Below, in pieces: positions 33,095-46,786 of a stretch of DNA of 64,000 nt. A program made the translations under genes and the position numbers. The first letter of the stretch is position 1. Every line of letters starts with the position of its first letter. Source of the stretch: Agarophyton chilense (Eukaryota; Rhodophyta; Florideophyceae; Gracilariales; Gracilariaceae); the NCBI GenBank assembly GCA_030374765.1, contig JARGXX010000097.1, positions 868,001 to 932,000 on the forward strand, given 5' to 3'. The notes under the pieces are model-generated. The model did no database searches, was not told the origin of the DNA, and worked only from the letters and a program-made list of their open reading frames with translations.

Positions 33095-35248
33095 ATGCCG
33101 AAGACCCGAAGCCAGTCGAGTTCTGCTCGCCCCGGTCCTGCGCGACCACCCCCAAAACCGAGGCTGGCCTCATCTGTTGAAGCCGGAGAGCGGCTGTATC
33201 GTCAAGCGATGTCGCGCTCACGCTCGGTGAATGATGAACGAGATCTCTCGGATGTACCGGCCCCTGTGGTGGCGGCAGCCACGCCCACCACAGAAGCCGT
33301 AGTTGACCTCGAGGTCGTCGGACCTCAAGAAGAGGATGAATTGCGCAGGGAAGTGCGTTGTCTCAAGTCTGAGTCAAGCGCTTGGAGTGTGCGCATGGTT
33401 GCGTTGGAATCGCAGATCGCTGCTCTTATCGCTGATGTCGAACAAATACGCAGTGCGCATCAAGCATTCCTTCGTCAAGACGATGGGAAGCAGGTCTCTG
33501 CATCAGTGAAAACACTTCGTGAGGATTTGAACCATCTACTGGAGAGGTACGGGAATACGCCTGATGCGCTACCCGGCTTAACCGTGGATGTAGAGGAAGT
33601 CCTTACTCGAGTTAACCCTCGTTTAGAACGCCTGGAGGCGGCAGTTCATGCGCAGACTGCTGCTAAAACAGTCGTGCTGGAAGAGGAAGGAGCTCTTTTG
33701 AAGGAAGCTCGTTCGAAGAAGTCGAAGTCACGACGTAAGAAGCGGAAGTCCGCACGTGATTCGAGTGATGAATCGTCAAGTGCGGAGGGTTTCACTTACA
33801 GTACTGATGATTCTGATGATTCAGATACGTCAGATGACGACGACAGTAATGATGGTCATCGAAGGTCCCGATCTCGGAAGAAGAACACGTCTTCGTGGTT
33901 AATGAGAAAAAAAGGCTCACCTTACAGGGGATTGAAGGTGCTCCCGTGCACGAATCCGCTTTATCGGAAGGTCTTGAATTACAGGTACTACCGTCTGAAG
34001 GTGAAGAGCAAGAAGCGCCCAGGACGCGAAACTGCGAAGATGAAGGATCACACCAAACGATTGATGATCGGCCTTAGTGATTTAACATTTGATGGGAAGA
34101 CCCCCATTCTCGTTATCGAGTTTCTCATTCGATTCGTTGCCGAAGCAGACACACTAGAGATGAGTGAACCACAGGCATTTGTGTCTTTACCACACTTCCT
34201 GAATGGTTTTGCTTTAGAGCAATATCGTTCCGTACGCGGATCATTGACAGCCGATGAAGGCGGCGTTACCTCATGGCCAGAGGCGGTGCAGTATTTGCTG
34301 CGCAGTTACGCGACTTCAAACGCGATACGTCAGGCAATCCTGGACCTAAGGGATGTGACCCAAAAGCCTGAGGAGGGCGAAGCTGAGTACAGCTCAAGGC
34401 TTACCAAAGCTTTAGTCCGCTGTGGAAACGTCCACTCGACGGAGGACAAGATTACCTTGTACATCAACGGGCTAGACCCGAGCATCAAGTCGTTGGTAGC
34501 TCGATATCGAGAGAAGCATGGAAGAGTCTCCTTTTTGGAGTTAGTTCAGTTTTCGAAAGCTGAAGGAGACGCGACCAGAGTGCGTGGTTGCCCCCGTCGT
34601 TCAGTGGCTTTTGGAATCTCAATGGGTAAGGAGAAGATCCGCGCCAGAGTTAATCAGCGCAGCAAACTGCTATATCTGGAATATCTAGTGCACTCACGAG
34701 ATTCGTCGTTGGCACCCAAAGGGAGTGACTCGCATGAGCAGGCGGTCCATTTAAAGGAATATACGGACTCCTCTGTACTTACAGTGAATCTCCCACACTC
34801 GGAGTCTCAGGACGAGGAAGCCCTAATGGCTATGGAGGACCGCCGCCCTATGTACCGTCCCTACACGGTGCCTCCATAAGGAGGTTTTAAGAACGGGAAC
34901 CCCGGATGGGTGGATACTCGCACGGCATACCGTTCACAGCCTATGTTGACCAACCGTCGTGACGATTTGATATGTTATTCATGTTATGGAAAACACCATT
35001 TGAGTGCAGAATGCACGCTTCCTGCAAAGGATCTGAGTCGTATCATGACGAATTATGAAGCACTCTCAGAAGAGGAAAGAAGCCGCGTATCGGCGGGCAT
35101 GTATTGGAAAGCCAAAAGTTGGTTTTCTCAGACACCAATGCGCCGGACGGACAAGCCTGTTACTCAGAATGCTGAAGTGTTACAACCCGGAACCCCGGTA
35201 GTAAGAGGCGCCTTTGAGGCGAATAAGCCGGTGCAATCGGAAAACTAA
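33095..35248 (+). pseudogene. Gypsy C gag, copy 2
   Basis: Carries the same in-frame TAA (34877-34879) between the capsid-like part and the CCHC knuckle. Amino-acid changes against copy 1: Cys to Arg and Ala to Val near the end of the first part, and Pro to Ser in the knuckle frame. No new stop. Confidence 0.8.
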
Positions 35249-35289
35249 GTGAGGGAGCCCCTAGGGGGTCGGAACTATTCGATCCCGTA

Positions 35290-38200
35290 GTGCTGACCAG
35301 GGAGAGCTGGCCTCCCTGGTCCTGCGCTTGGAAGCCCAAGATTTTCTGGAGTCCTCCCAAATTTCCGCCGTACGGAATCAATCCGCCGGACGGAAAGCGA
35401 GTACAGTTTGACTGTGAGTTACATCGTCCTTGTAGACGTTATAATTGTCCCTCAAAACGGGAAAGTTACCTCATGGTAATGTCTAAAAGAAACCATAAGC
35501 TCTATGCCGACATCGGCTCTGACAGGAATCTGTTATCTCGTCGATTGTCTATCCTGGACACAGGTGCTGGTCCGAACTTTATACGGGAATCGAAGCTCGC
35601 TCCTGCTGACTTAGAACGTATTCGATACGGTCCTGTACCGGACATCCGGGATGCCAACAAAAATGCTGTGAAGACATTGGGAACAGTTCGACTCGTGGTG
35701 CGTTTGGGACGCTTTGTAGTCCTAGTCGACTTCATCGTCTGTAAGACGTTAGCTGCACCAGTGGTACTGGGATGCGATTATTGCAACAAGTTTGTCGAAG
35801 CCATTCGCCCGCGAAGAAAACTAGTGGAACTAGATGATGGATCAATGGTACCAATTGTTCGCCAGCCAATGCGTCGTTGCTCTGAAGCACCTCCACTTCT
35901 ACCATCTATGGAATACGGGAAATCCCGAGGACGTGTCTCGCCGAGGATTCGAGTAGCGAAGAGTGCCATGCTCAAGGCGCAAACCCAAACTTGGGTTCAA
36001 GTAAGAACAGAACGACACGGACTCGTGGTAATTCAACCGAATACTCGGACGTACGAATCCCCTGTATTGCTAGTCGCCAACGGCATTGTTCAGGTTGACC
36101 CTGGTAGCCCCTTTTGGATACTAGTGAGTAACTTCACCGATAACGATTATCAGATAACGAAGAATCAGGTTGTTGCAACAGCTTTGCCTCATCCCACAGT
36201 GGTGGTCCCTACTCATATTTCTACTGCAGAAGTATTGGGATTAACCCATGTCGGTGAAACAGACGAAGAACTGCAAACTCCGTCTGGAGATCAATTGCGA
36301 ACGGCAAAGGATCCAGAGAGCCTGGTGGATGAGCTAGACTTAGCACATATGTCGGAACACTACAGAACGAATATCAGGTCTATGCTGAAGAAGTATACAT
36401 CCATGTGGAGTGGAAAACTAGGAGAGATCTCCGCTACGGAACAACACATTGATTTGGTCTCAGGGTCATGACACATCTCTCAACCGCCCTACAGAGCGGG
36501 ACCGCGAACTCGCCAAATCGAGGAGGAGAATGTCAGCAAAATGCTGGAAGAAGGAGTAATCGAAGCAGCTCAATCTGCTTGGGCCTCACCAGTGGTGCTG
36601 GTTCCAAAACCTGATGGTTCTTTACGATTCTGTAGCGATTATCGAAAACTGAACGCAGTTACAGTTCGAGATACATTCCTGTTGCCTCGAATGGACGAAT
36701 GTATTGACAGCTTAGGAGAAGCGAACGTGTTCACCACGTTGGACGCCAACTCCGGCTATTGGAAGGTGCCTATAGCGGAAGAAGACCAAGATAAAACCGC
36801 ATTTGCGTGTCTCGTCGGTCTCTACCGTTTCAAAAGGATGCCATTTGGATTTAGGAATGAACCGGCTACTTTCCAGCGTACTCTGGACATTTTTCTCTCA
36901 AGATACAAGTGGAAGACTTGTTTAGTCTATTTGGACGATGTGATCATCTTTTCCCAGGATGTGGAAATCCATTTACGACATGTCGAGGAGATCCTCAAAG
37001 CACTACAGAGCGCAGGTATCACCTTGAAATTCAAGAAATGCGAATGGTTCGCTGGCACCGTCCGGTACTTAGGACATGTGATCAAGCTGGGACAGCTTGC
37101 CATTCAAGAGGCACAAACAGCGGCTCTCCACGAAGTACAACCTCCGTCGACACAGAAGCAATTGCGTTCTTTCCTCGGCTTGCGCAACTTCTACCGACGA
37201 TTCGTGCCGCAATACTCGCATATAGCGGCACCGCTCAATGCAAAGCTGCGTAAAGGACAACCGGTACAGCTGGAACAATTCAGACAAGCTGAAGTGGAAG
37301 CGTTCGAAACGCTAAAGACAAAGATTATTACAGCCCCAGTCTTGGCGCTGCCCATCCCCAACCTGCCATACTCAGTGGATACCGACTCTATCGAGTACCA
37401 AGTAAGGTGTGCCCTTTTTCAAACACACCCTGATGGTGAACGCAAACCCATTGGTTACTGGTCAAGATCGCTGAACGCAGCTGACAAGAAGTATTCAGTT
37501 TCAGAAAAGGAATGCCTTGCAGTCGTTTGGGCTCTAACCACATTGCGACCGTATCTCCAAGGAGAACGTTTTACCGTCAACACGGATCATTCGTCTCTAC
37601 GATTGTTACTGTCCATTACAGACCCGTCTGGTCGTCTCACACGATGGCACTTACGCCTTTCTGAATTCGATTTCGAAGTGAAGTATAAGAAGGGATTGGC
37701 CAATGTCCAAGCTGGCGCGCTATCGCGACTCAAAACACTGGGCGAAACCCAAGGCGAAATCGATGAAGAGATACCTTGCTTCTACATGGAGACCCATTCA
37801 CCATCTTTTGAAGAAGAGGAAAAAGAGACCCTTGATGATTATTCGGATGCAGACCCGTTCCTTTCATTAGCAGACACTGACCCTTCAGTTCAACTCGAGC
37901 GAATCTCGTGCACTGAGCTCCTCAATGAGCAACACGCCGATACGTTTTGTGCGTCGATACGCTCTCGTCTTAACGGGGGGGGTGGAGCTCCTTTTTTCAC
38001 TCGATTCACTAGGAATACTGTTAAGACATGTCAAAAATCATGGTCAAATCGTGATTCCACACGTCTTGAAGAGTCGAGTACTCCATCTGGCACACTACAG
38101 CAGGCTGTCTGGTCATCCAGGAGGAACGAAGTTGTTCATGACTCTAAGAAGAGATTTCTACTGGCGTACTTTGGCAATGGACTGCCATGCTAAAGTGAGG

Positions 38201-39141
38201 TTGTGTACAACATGTGCGAAGAATCGCGTGAAGCTTTACAAGAAGCGGAAACCGATGACGTTATTCCAGGCGAAAGCGCCGTTACAATACGTCAGTATCG
38301 AAATCCTAGGGGAATTGATTCGCTCAAGGCGAGGTTATCGCTACCTATTGGTAATCATCAACCGCTTCTCGAGGTATTGGGATATGCCCCGTGGCACGCG
38401 CACACCCGTAAGTACAGAAATGGAACCTGAAAGCAGGAAAGATGTTTTGGAATTTGGCCCCAAGGACTTGGAAACGAGTGCATGCGAAAGCGCGCCGTTG
38501 CCGCTTCAGGCTGAACCGTCAGGTGAAGCGCCACTCGCTGTTCCGCCGATATCGGCCCAATCCCTTGTTGGCAGGAAGAAGGAGAGGTACCGCCTCCTGT
38601 CGTGGTGCAAGCACCATCGTCCACCGAACAGCGGTCAGAATCGGATAAAGCGAAGGAACTTCATCCACGAATGGAATTGAGAAGTAGCAAGAAGTTCGCT
38701 TCTATGGAACCTGAAAAACAGGATAGCTCTTTATCTGAGAAAGGTTCTCAAGGAATGAATAAACTGTCCCTGCGGGCAGAACGACAGTTAGTCGACGAGC
38801 GAACGCTTAGCGACGCTGAGACTGCTAACACAGAGACGCTTGGGTCAGCCTGAAGGCATTTCAAACCTGTTAATAGGAGTCTCGCGCCAAGAGCGAAAGA
38901 ATTGGGAAACGTCCAGGAATATGTTATGGATGGCATATGTGAACATGGCGAGCATGAAGACACTAGAGAATTACTTTGTCGAGTCCGTTGGTACGGTTTT
39001 CCTCCGGAAGCGGATACGTGGGAACCTATAGCTCATATCCCCCGTTCCCAGCTCGTGCGACATCATCGACGCATGCGATTACCACTTCCCAGGGAGATCG
39101 ACTCCTCGATAGTCGGGCTCATGGGCACATCCCATTTCTAA
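35290..39141 (+). pseudogene. Gypsy C pol (protease, RT, RNase H, integrase remnant, chromodomain), copy 2
   Basis: Protease frame 35290-36471 (LDTGAG), RT/RNase H frame 36541-38193 (YLDD), integrase zinc site and chromodomain 37925-39141. It shares with copy 1 the TGA at 36469-36471, the G8 frameshift and the missing integrase core, so all these lesions predate the segmental duplication. Substitutions Leu to Ser and Arg to Pro occur in the region after the protease. Confidence 0.87.
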
Positions 39142-40327
39142 GTATGGGCTACAAAGGTAGTAAAAACTCGAAAGGCGAGAAGAAAACAAGAAGTCATGAA
39201 GAAGAAACGTGAAAACACGCAAGCACAGGACATTTACTGATTATCACCTATGAACAACTCGAGAAGCGAGAAGAAAAATTGAAGAACTTGAGAAGCGAGA
39301 AGAGAAGTCAGGGACTCATTAGGCCCGGAACACCCGGTAGCATTTGTATTGCTTTGTGGCTCGGGTGGGGCGATTGCCAAGATCGGCAGACACCGTATGA
39401 TGCCGTGGACTGCTTGCTGAAGCCACACTTGCTGAAGGAACCCTGAAGGCGCGACTTAGCCGTCAAGTTTGACGGGCTGTGACCGTTGCCGTTCATCGCA
39501 GGATGTGAAAAGGCAGCTTGCGCCCGAACACCAGAGAACAGAGAACAGAGTGTGCTAAAAGAAATCATGAGAACGATGAGTACCCGGAACGCCGGTTGTC
39601 GCACATGTGGTGCACCTGTCTTGCGCCTAATACGGTTCGCGCTTAGCGGGGGGGGTATGTGTTATTCTACTATTTCGGCGTCCCGATGGTTTCTTTGTCG
39701 CAAAGTCGCGTTTGGAACTCATTACTGAGTGGCCTGGTCAGTGCTAGGATAAGAAGAGACATACCGCATAGGATGCCAGGATGCAGGGTACATTGTTGGG
39801 ACACGTGGTATCACGAGTGGAGTGGCTTGCAACAGCGCATGTAGTGGCGATCCACGTGGAGGGCTTTACTACCCTTTGTAGATAGACGTCCATGAGGGAC
39901 CATACCCATACAGTGGTTTGGCTAAGTGGCTGACCACTGCGTATTATTTATATATTTATTTGGGCACTCACCCTGGCACACAGTATATAGTGTACCAGAG
40001 GTGAGCGCCGACTCCAAGTAAAGGAGACAACATGGGCATCATGACTATTCTGTTCCTCGCTTAGGATTCCTTAACCGGAGATCCGGACGAGCTATAATAG
40101 ATAGTCGGCCCCCAACCACTTCACGAGCCGTCTCGTACCTACGTTCCATCAACGTTTTACAGTTGCGCTGTTCACCCTCGCTGGCGAGTAGTGGCCTTAC
40201 ACCCCACGTCCAGCTCGCTGGTGTTGTAGCTCTACCACCCCTTTTCCTTCGCCGCAAGCGACCCATCGGCAGTCCGAACGCTGTCGCAGATGTCTGCTCT
40301 CTCCGTTAGAGCGGATACTACACTGGT

Positions 40328-40790
40328 TGAAAAATTGTTAGTACTTGTAATTGTAATTATATTTAACTTAGTACAGTAGTGCAGTGGCCACCTGGCACTG
40401 TAGTCAGTGCTGGCCAGGTCTCTGACACTAGGTCAGAGACTGTGCCTTGCTGGCACCTCCCGGGTGATCTGGAGAGTGCAGTCCACTGCATATAGGGAAC
40501 TGCACCTCCCCCATCCTAATCTGATAAAGACAGGCACCATTTGGGTCACGACTATACCTTTTGGTTCATCGTTTCTCAACTACCACACAGGCTTTCCCGC
40601 GCGTTGACGCCTACCATTGTTCACCTACACAGTATAGCCTAGTTGCCCCGCCGTTTGCCCCTGCGGGTTTTCACGGTGCCCTGTTACCATCGAGGTTTAT
40701 TACGTCTACCTTCTAAGTTTGAGCGTCAACAAGCTCCCTACGGTTGAGCGTCACAACGCTCCCGAGACAAGACAGTAGCACACCCCGGAG
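40328..40790 (+). other. Flank of gypsy C, copy 2
   Basis: Counterpart of 25385-25847, with the same hairpin (GTCTCTGAC/GTCAGAGAC) at about 40418-40440. No gene. Confidence 0.4.
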
Positions 40791-42505
40791 GTGATTGTAC
40801 GACAAGATGACAGCAATGTGACGTCCTGTCTCGCAGAGAAAGCCGCCTTGATGGGAATTGGCAGAATCCAGGCTATCAAAACTACTTATCTATATGTCGC
40901 TCTCAAGAAACGCTCCAAAGCGGAAAGTTTTTCATTCAGCCGTACATGGACTTCACCCCGAACTATTCTACATCTCTATTCGGGAAGTCCTGCTATACTC
41001 AATATCAAGTTTATGGTAGCAGATGATCAGCTCGCATTCGAAGATCTCCACATTGGCCCCCCAGTTTTAAACCATCTCCTTGTAGGCACCCATACGCTTT
41101 GGAATCACAACAGGTTTGCACTCGATGGGGCAGATTGTTCGCAAATAGGAAACCCGACAGTCGAATGTGACGGAGGGTATGTCAGTCGTATCATGTCCGC
41201 GCGTTTGAACCAAGAACCCACTGCAGATTGGCAACTTATTGAAGCTCAACGCCTCAGTCGTCCAACCGTAAACTACCATATGGCGAAACTGGAGCAGGAC
41301 CCATTTCCAAACCCCGAATTTCTCGATCCTATTGACGGTAAGCAGCATAGCGCGATTGAGAAAGCCACAAAGAAGCTAAACAACGGCGCCAGAAGAAACG
41401 GAATGGGCAACCAAGACTTCGAAACTCTCAGACAGATTGTTGAGAAACACAAGAACATTTTTCGTGTCTCTCTCTCTGCGGGATCCCCTACTAACATCCG
41501 CCTGTTGATAATCAAGTTAATGACAGATGCCAAGCCGGTAAGAGTGAAACTGCGTAACCACTCACGCGAACAGCGAAAATTCCTTGAAGGCTTTGTCTCA
41601 GATTTGGTCCACGCCGGCATGGAGTACCCAAACCCTACTACTGCTTGGGCGAGCGCCCCACTTATCGTCTCGAAACCAAAACCGGCACGTTTCAGATTAA
41701 CAGTAGACCTCCGTCCCGTCAACAAGTTCATAGTACGCCACCAATATCCGATGCCGATTATTGAACACGAACTGGAGAAGCTCTCCGGCTTCCAGTGTTT
41801 TGCCACAATTGATCTTTCCCATGGCTACTGGCAGTTTCCGTCGCAAAAATACTCCCAAGAATTGAAGTCGTTTATAATTTCAGAGTGAAAAATATCCTCA
41901 ACCCGTGTGCTACACGGAACAACCAACACGACGACGCATTTGCAGTCCGTGCCCGCCGAGATATTCCCCAAAGACCTGCGTAACCTTTTTTTTACTGGCT
42001 GGATGACATCCTATTGAATGATGGAAGCGTCAGAGGACTACTGCAAGGAATTAGAATGCTCTCCAGTCTGTGTGCCAAGTTCTTTATCCGCCTCCACCCC
42101 GAGAAGTGGATATTGTTCGAAACCTTAATCAAATGGTGTGAAAGAATCATCAGCATGGAAGGAGTACGGTATGAACCTCGACAAATGAACGGTCTACTGC
42201 ATATGGAGAAGCCAGCCAATGGAGCGCACCTACAACAGTTCTTGTGCGCCATGCAGTGGGTCGAAACGGGTATAACAGGCTTTTCTAACCTCATCCCACC
42301 CCTTCATGACTTCTTGGAGCGTATATGTGAGCAACCAGGGAAAAGAACCAAGAAAGCACTTGCCAAAGTAGACCTAACTGGTCTCAGTTGGACTAAATTG
42401 GAAAGCAAAGCTTTCTTAGATTGCAAACATGCCCATGCCAATATGGTCACTCTTGCTCATCGTGATGATGACCAACGACTCTGTGTGTACACTGACGCTT
42501 CCCAA
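40791..42505 (+). pseudogene. Gypsy A, 5' half, copy 2 (continuous with the 3' half across copia-1)
   Basis: Protease tail, RT (SHGYWQF, YWLDDIL) and RNase H up to TDASQ, as in the copy at 25848. Here the rest of the element follows on the other side of copia-1 at 47058. The TGA at 41886-41888 splits RT. Changes from the other copy: Arg to His near 41107 and Ser to Leu near 42417. Confidence 0.88.
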
Positions 42506-42755
42506 TGTTCAAACAAACAGTCGTTGCCTCTCCTCGGTTTGAGAGGGTGGCGAGGTAGTAGGTTTTATATCTCCCGTAAACCCTGCAAAACCAGGAAGTC
42601 CCTTGTAGCCAGAATCACAGGGGGCCATTACAATGCCTAAAATCACAATCTTCGCCTTTCTATCGTAACACTTATCAACACAGAAGAGGGAAAGCAAATT
42701 CTTCTCTTCTATCAACGAGCTTTTCCAAGGGAGCTATGCCAATGCTGTTCCATCA
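42506..42755 (-). repeat. Copia-1 3' LTR with adjoining polypurine tract
   Basis: Identical to the LTRs at 12619 and 27563. The minus-strand AATGGGGAGGA at 42766-42756 is the polypurine tract. Confidence 0.92.
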
Positions 42756-42784
42756 TCCTCCCCATTGGTATGGCTCTTCTTCAT

Positions 42785-45700
42785 TTACATCAAACTGCAG
42801 AGAAAGTGGTGTTGTATTCGTAAGAGTGGTTTTGTGAAAAAATCTGCGATCATCCATTGAGTCGGGCAGTAGAACACTTTGGCTTCACCCTCACTGACAG
42901 CGTCTCGAGCGAAATGATATCTGATCTCAACGTGTTTAGCTTTTCGCCCACCTTTAATCCACTGTAATAAACCTGTTATGTCTTCCAAGATGGGATTTTC
43001 TGAGCCCACTTCTGGCACACGGAGCTCAAGTAGTAGGGATCGGGCCCATCTTATAGCTTTGATACATTATGACAGAGCTATGGACTCTGCTTCCGTCGTT
43101 GAGGTTGCCACACCTTTTTGCTTTAGCGTTTTCCACATAATTGGGGTTCCGTACAACTTGATCACGTAGCCAGAAGTAGACTTCCGGTCAACATCGTCTG
43201 CGTCCCAGTCCGAATCAGCAAATGCGATCAAGGGGTGACCGCTTTGAGATGCCTTTTGCAATGTTATTCCTAGCGTTCGAGTTCCATTCAGGTATCGCAG
43301 TATCCTTTTGACAGCCTTCCAGTGTGCTTCTGTAGGCTTGGACTGTGCACGTGCCAAAAGGCTCACTGGTGTGCATATGTCTGGCCTGGTACGACTAGCC
43401 AAGTACATTAGATACCGAATGCATTCTTGATATAGCCCATGATCTACAAACTCCTCGGAAGAGTTGAGTGCAGATGCTCTGATTCCATATGCCATTGGCG
43501 TGCTAATGGGACGAGACTCAGCCATGTTGAATCGCTCTAAAACTCCCCGTATCATTGGATGCTGGTGTAAAGTCACTTCGTGGCCGTTGCGTTCGAAGTA
43601 GACTCCCAAGAAACTAGATTTGTTATCGACAGTTCTAATTTCGAAATTCTTTTTCAAGTTCTGTTGATCTTCTTCAAGCAAAGCGCCATTGACTCCCGTG
43701 AGAAAGATGTCATCGAGGTATACGATAAGCCACACCACTGATTCATCCCTTTCAAGTACATAAAAGCAATTGTCGCTCTTCAGAGGTTTAAAACCAAGTT
43801 GGAGCAATACTTTCTTGAATGTTCTATTCCAAATTGAATTCGACTGCTTCAATCCATATATAGCTCTGCGCAAACGAAGGGACTCATCTTGTCGGAGATT
43901 TAAATCTACTCCTACTGGTGGTGACATATATATATATTGGGTCTTCCTCATCAATAAGGCCATTCAAAAACGCTGACTTCACATCCAGATGGGTTATAGT
44001 ATACCATCTGTTGTGCGCCAATGTCAACGCAATCCGAACTGTTTCAATGTCTACCACTGGTGTATTGACACTGTTCATGTGTTTTTTCTAGCAACCTTTC
44101 GCAACGAGATGTGCCTTGAACTTCTGTACTGACCCATCTCGGGACAGCTTGATCCCAAAGATAAATCTTGATGCAAATACCTTTGAATTCGGAGGTGTCG
44201 TCTCCCTAGTCCATGTACCCATGTTTCGTAAGGCTTGAAGTTTGTTCTCGATGGCTTTCGTCCACTGTCTTGCGTGAGATGACGCTTGCACCTCAAACAC
44301 AGTCTCCGGTACTGACACGAAGGCAAATTCGCGACCAACGAGTCCATTATGTTGTTTGTCTGAGAACTTCTGTGGTGCTCTTCGCTCTCTCGTAGGATAT
44401 CTCGTCTCAGGATAGTGTGTCAGCATCTCTTCCATGCTTGGGGTGATTGACACATTATCCTCTTCAGCCTGCTTCTCTGGCTTTTCCTCGAGGAGAATTC
44501 CTCCTGTAGCGCTGAATTCATTTTCATTTTTATCCTGTTCATGACCATCTTCATTTAGATGTGGTGGCAGCGAAGGGGTGTGTAAGGGTATCCCATTATG
44601 GTCAGTGTCCTCCATGATCTCATCTGTTTCCACCACGGACGTAGGGAGTCCTGCGGGGGGGTTCGGTTGTTTCCCGAATACTTCCACCCCCGGGAACACT
44701 GTCTCATTAATCACAACGAGCCTGGCGAATGTTACACAGTCATTCTCAATATCATACAAACGGTAGTTGTGGTGATTAAGAGTGCGAAGTAGAATGCACC
44801 GGCGAGTTTTGCTGGCTAGCCTCTTCTTACGTGCCAAATGTATCCATGCTTCGCATCCGAAAGTTCTGATATGGCCTACGTAGGGTGCAGATACATATAC
44901 AATCTCGAAAGTTGTATCTCCAGATCCGCCATCTTTGCCGATCATATTCAACAGCCGAGTGGCAGGAACAAAAGCTTCGCCCCAGAACCGGTTCGGAAGA
45001 CAGGTATGGTGGAGCATTGTTCTCACCATATCCATCACAGTTCGATTGAAACGCTCAGCAACACCGTTTTGCTGTGGCGTATATGGTGCTCTATTTTACC
45101 AATCGATTCTTTCTTCTTCTAGGTACTTCCTCAATCTAATGTACTCCGGACCATTGTCGGAGTAGAGTAGTTTAATTTTCTTCTCCGTTCGTCTTTCAAA
45201 ATACAATTGGAAGCAGCGGAGCTCATTCGAGAGTTCCCGCCGCTCTTTCAAGAGCCTTACATCTTTGTAACCAGATCTATTATCAATGGAGGAAACAAAA
45301 TACCTCTTTCCTCCAATACTCGCAGTCTGGAAAGGTCCATATATGTCAGAGTATATGACTTCTCCCACTGCATCTTTCTCATCTGGTCTGCTGTATAACG
45401 GGAGACTTGTCATTTTCCCTTCAATGCTCGGTTGACAATCACGCGGTCTTGTAGTGTTTCGAATCTAAGTCAAGTCCTAAAACGTTTCCTGTTCTGTACA
45501 TGTTGTCGATTCTGCGTTTGCCAATGTGATCAAAGCGCTCACGCTATAATTCGAGGTTCCTATTTCTGTTGGAAGCAACATAAGTAGTAATTGGAGCTTT
45601 CCCTTGTACTTCATACACTCCCCAACCTTGCTCCCACGTAGTACCATCTCATCCTTGGTAATCGTGCACCCTGAGCTGGTAAATGATACTTGAAACCCAT

Positions 45701-46757
45701 CTTCAACAAGCTTTGCGCATGAAAGAAGGTTGCACTGTAACTCAGGGACAAACAGAACTTCTTCAAGATCTACCACAATAGCACCTGATCGTTCGAAGTC
45801 TCTAAAACCAATTCGTAGAGTACCAATCATTATGGACTGAACCTTTCTACCATCTCCAAGTGCCACTGCGTTACTTGGTGTGTGTTACATCTGTGTGGAT
45901 AAATCATCATCTCCAACCATGTGTGAAGATGCCCCTGAATCAACAACAAAGGTCTTCAAGCCCTCAAAGGCTTCAAATCCCATAAGAGCTTTGCGCTTCT
46001 CCGCAGTACCCTTTCTCGACTCAATACCTTGTGATTTACTCCAACATTGATTCTTCATATGCGCCTTCTTACCGCAGTTGAAAAATTTGCCCCGAAACTT
46101 TGATCTGAGCGCCTTCTCAGAGCCTAAAGGAACTCCAGATTCATGGAAAGATGTTGCATTGGAGATACGAGATTCGAACTCCTGCAAAAGACGTGCAGTT
46201 GCCCGTTCCCATGTAAGTTCGGCGTCTGGCATGGACTGTAGTGCTGAGATAACCGCGCCATAGACCGTCTCATCCATGTTCCCAAAGCTTGAGAGTAGTA
46301 TTGCTACTTGCATTGAATCTTCTACAGGGCTGCACATTCCTTTGAGCCTATTGAAGAACGATTCAAACTCATCAACAAACTCGGACATTGTCTTGCCTGG
46401 AACGTATTTCATGTTATGCACTTTTGTCTGCAGTTGGACCCTAGTAGCGGCATTCACTGTTGCATACCTTTCCCGGAACTTTTGATATATTGTATACGGA
46501 TTCTTTCTTTCAGTTGCGATAGTTCTCAATGGCTTATCACCAAGACATTGCACGAGGTATATCCGGGCTTTAGAGATCTTCAATGCCAAATCAATCGGCA
46601 CAGGTTGACTCACATCTTCTCCTAGGGAGTTACGCCTCACAATTTTCAGCAGCTCCTTTGATTCGAGCAGTGCTTCAAATCCCATAGTCCATAACGTAAA
46701 ATCCTCCCCATGACGAGCGTTATAGCGTGGAATTTTCTTCGATAGATCCTCGTCCAT
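42785..46757 (-). pseudogene. Copia-1 gag-pol
   Basis: The start is the ATG at 46757 (MDEDLSKKIP). Gag is of the UBN2 type; its zinc knuckle reads FNCGKKAHMKNQC, where the first Cys has become Phe. Protease has DSGASSHM. The integrase zinc-site histidines are missing, probably deleted near 45450; the D-D-E core is present (YSDIYGP, YSDNGPEY, NGVAERFN). RT has HLDVKSAFLNG and VYLDD; RNase H has ADSDW and TEAES. Stops: TAA 45887, two TAG near 45479-45464, TAA 45098, a stop at 44090-44088, one after TEAES near 43067. A frameshift lies at the TA repeat near 43926-43936. Confidence 0.92.
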
Positions 46758-46786
46758 GGTTGTTCTGTGTGCAAAATAAACTGTTC

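Larger units (their letters stand above)
32215..40322 (+). mobile_element. Gypsy C, copy 2 (LTRs 32215-32879 and 39658-40322)
   Basis: Complete element duplicated with the segment, not inserted independently: it has the same CTGGT duplication (32210-32214, 40323-40327) and identical neighbours. Primer site starts at 32882, polypurine tract at about 39644-39657. Differences from the other copy are isolated, for example in the LTR near 32615 and 39974. Confidence 0.93.
27563..42505. repeat. 14.94-kb segmental tandem duplication, copy 2
   Basis: Second head-to-tail unit, 14943 bp. Copy-specific changes: repaired Trp codon at 30117-30119, C8 instead of C9 at 31417-31424, and about twenty substitutions. 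It abuts the complete copia-1 element. Confidence 0.95.
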
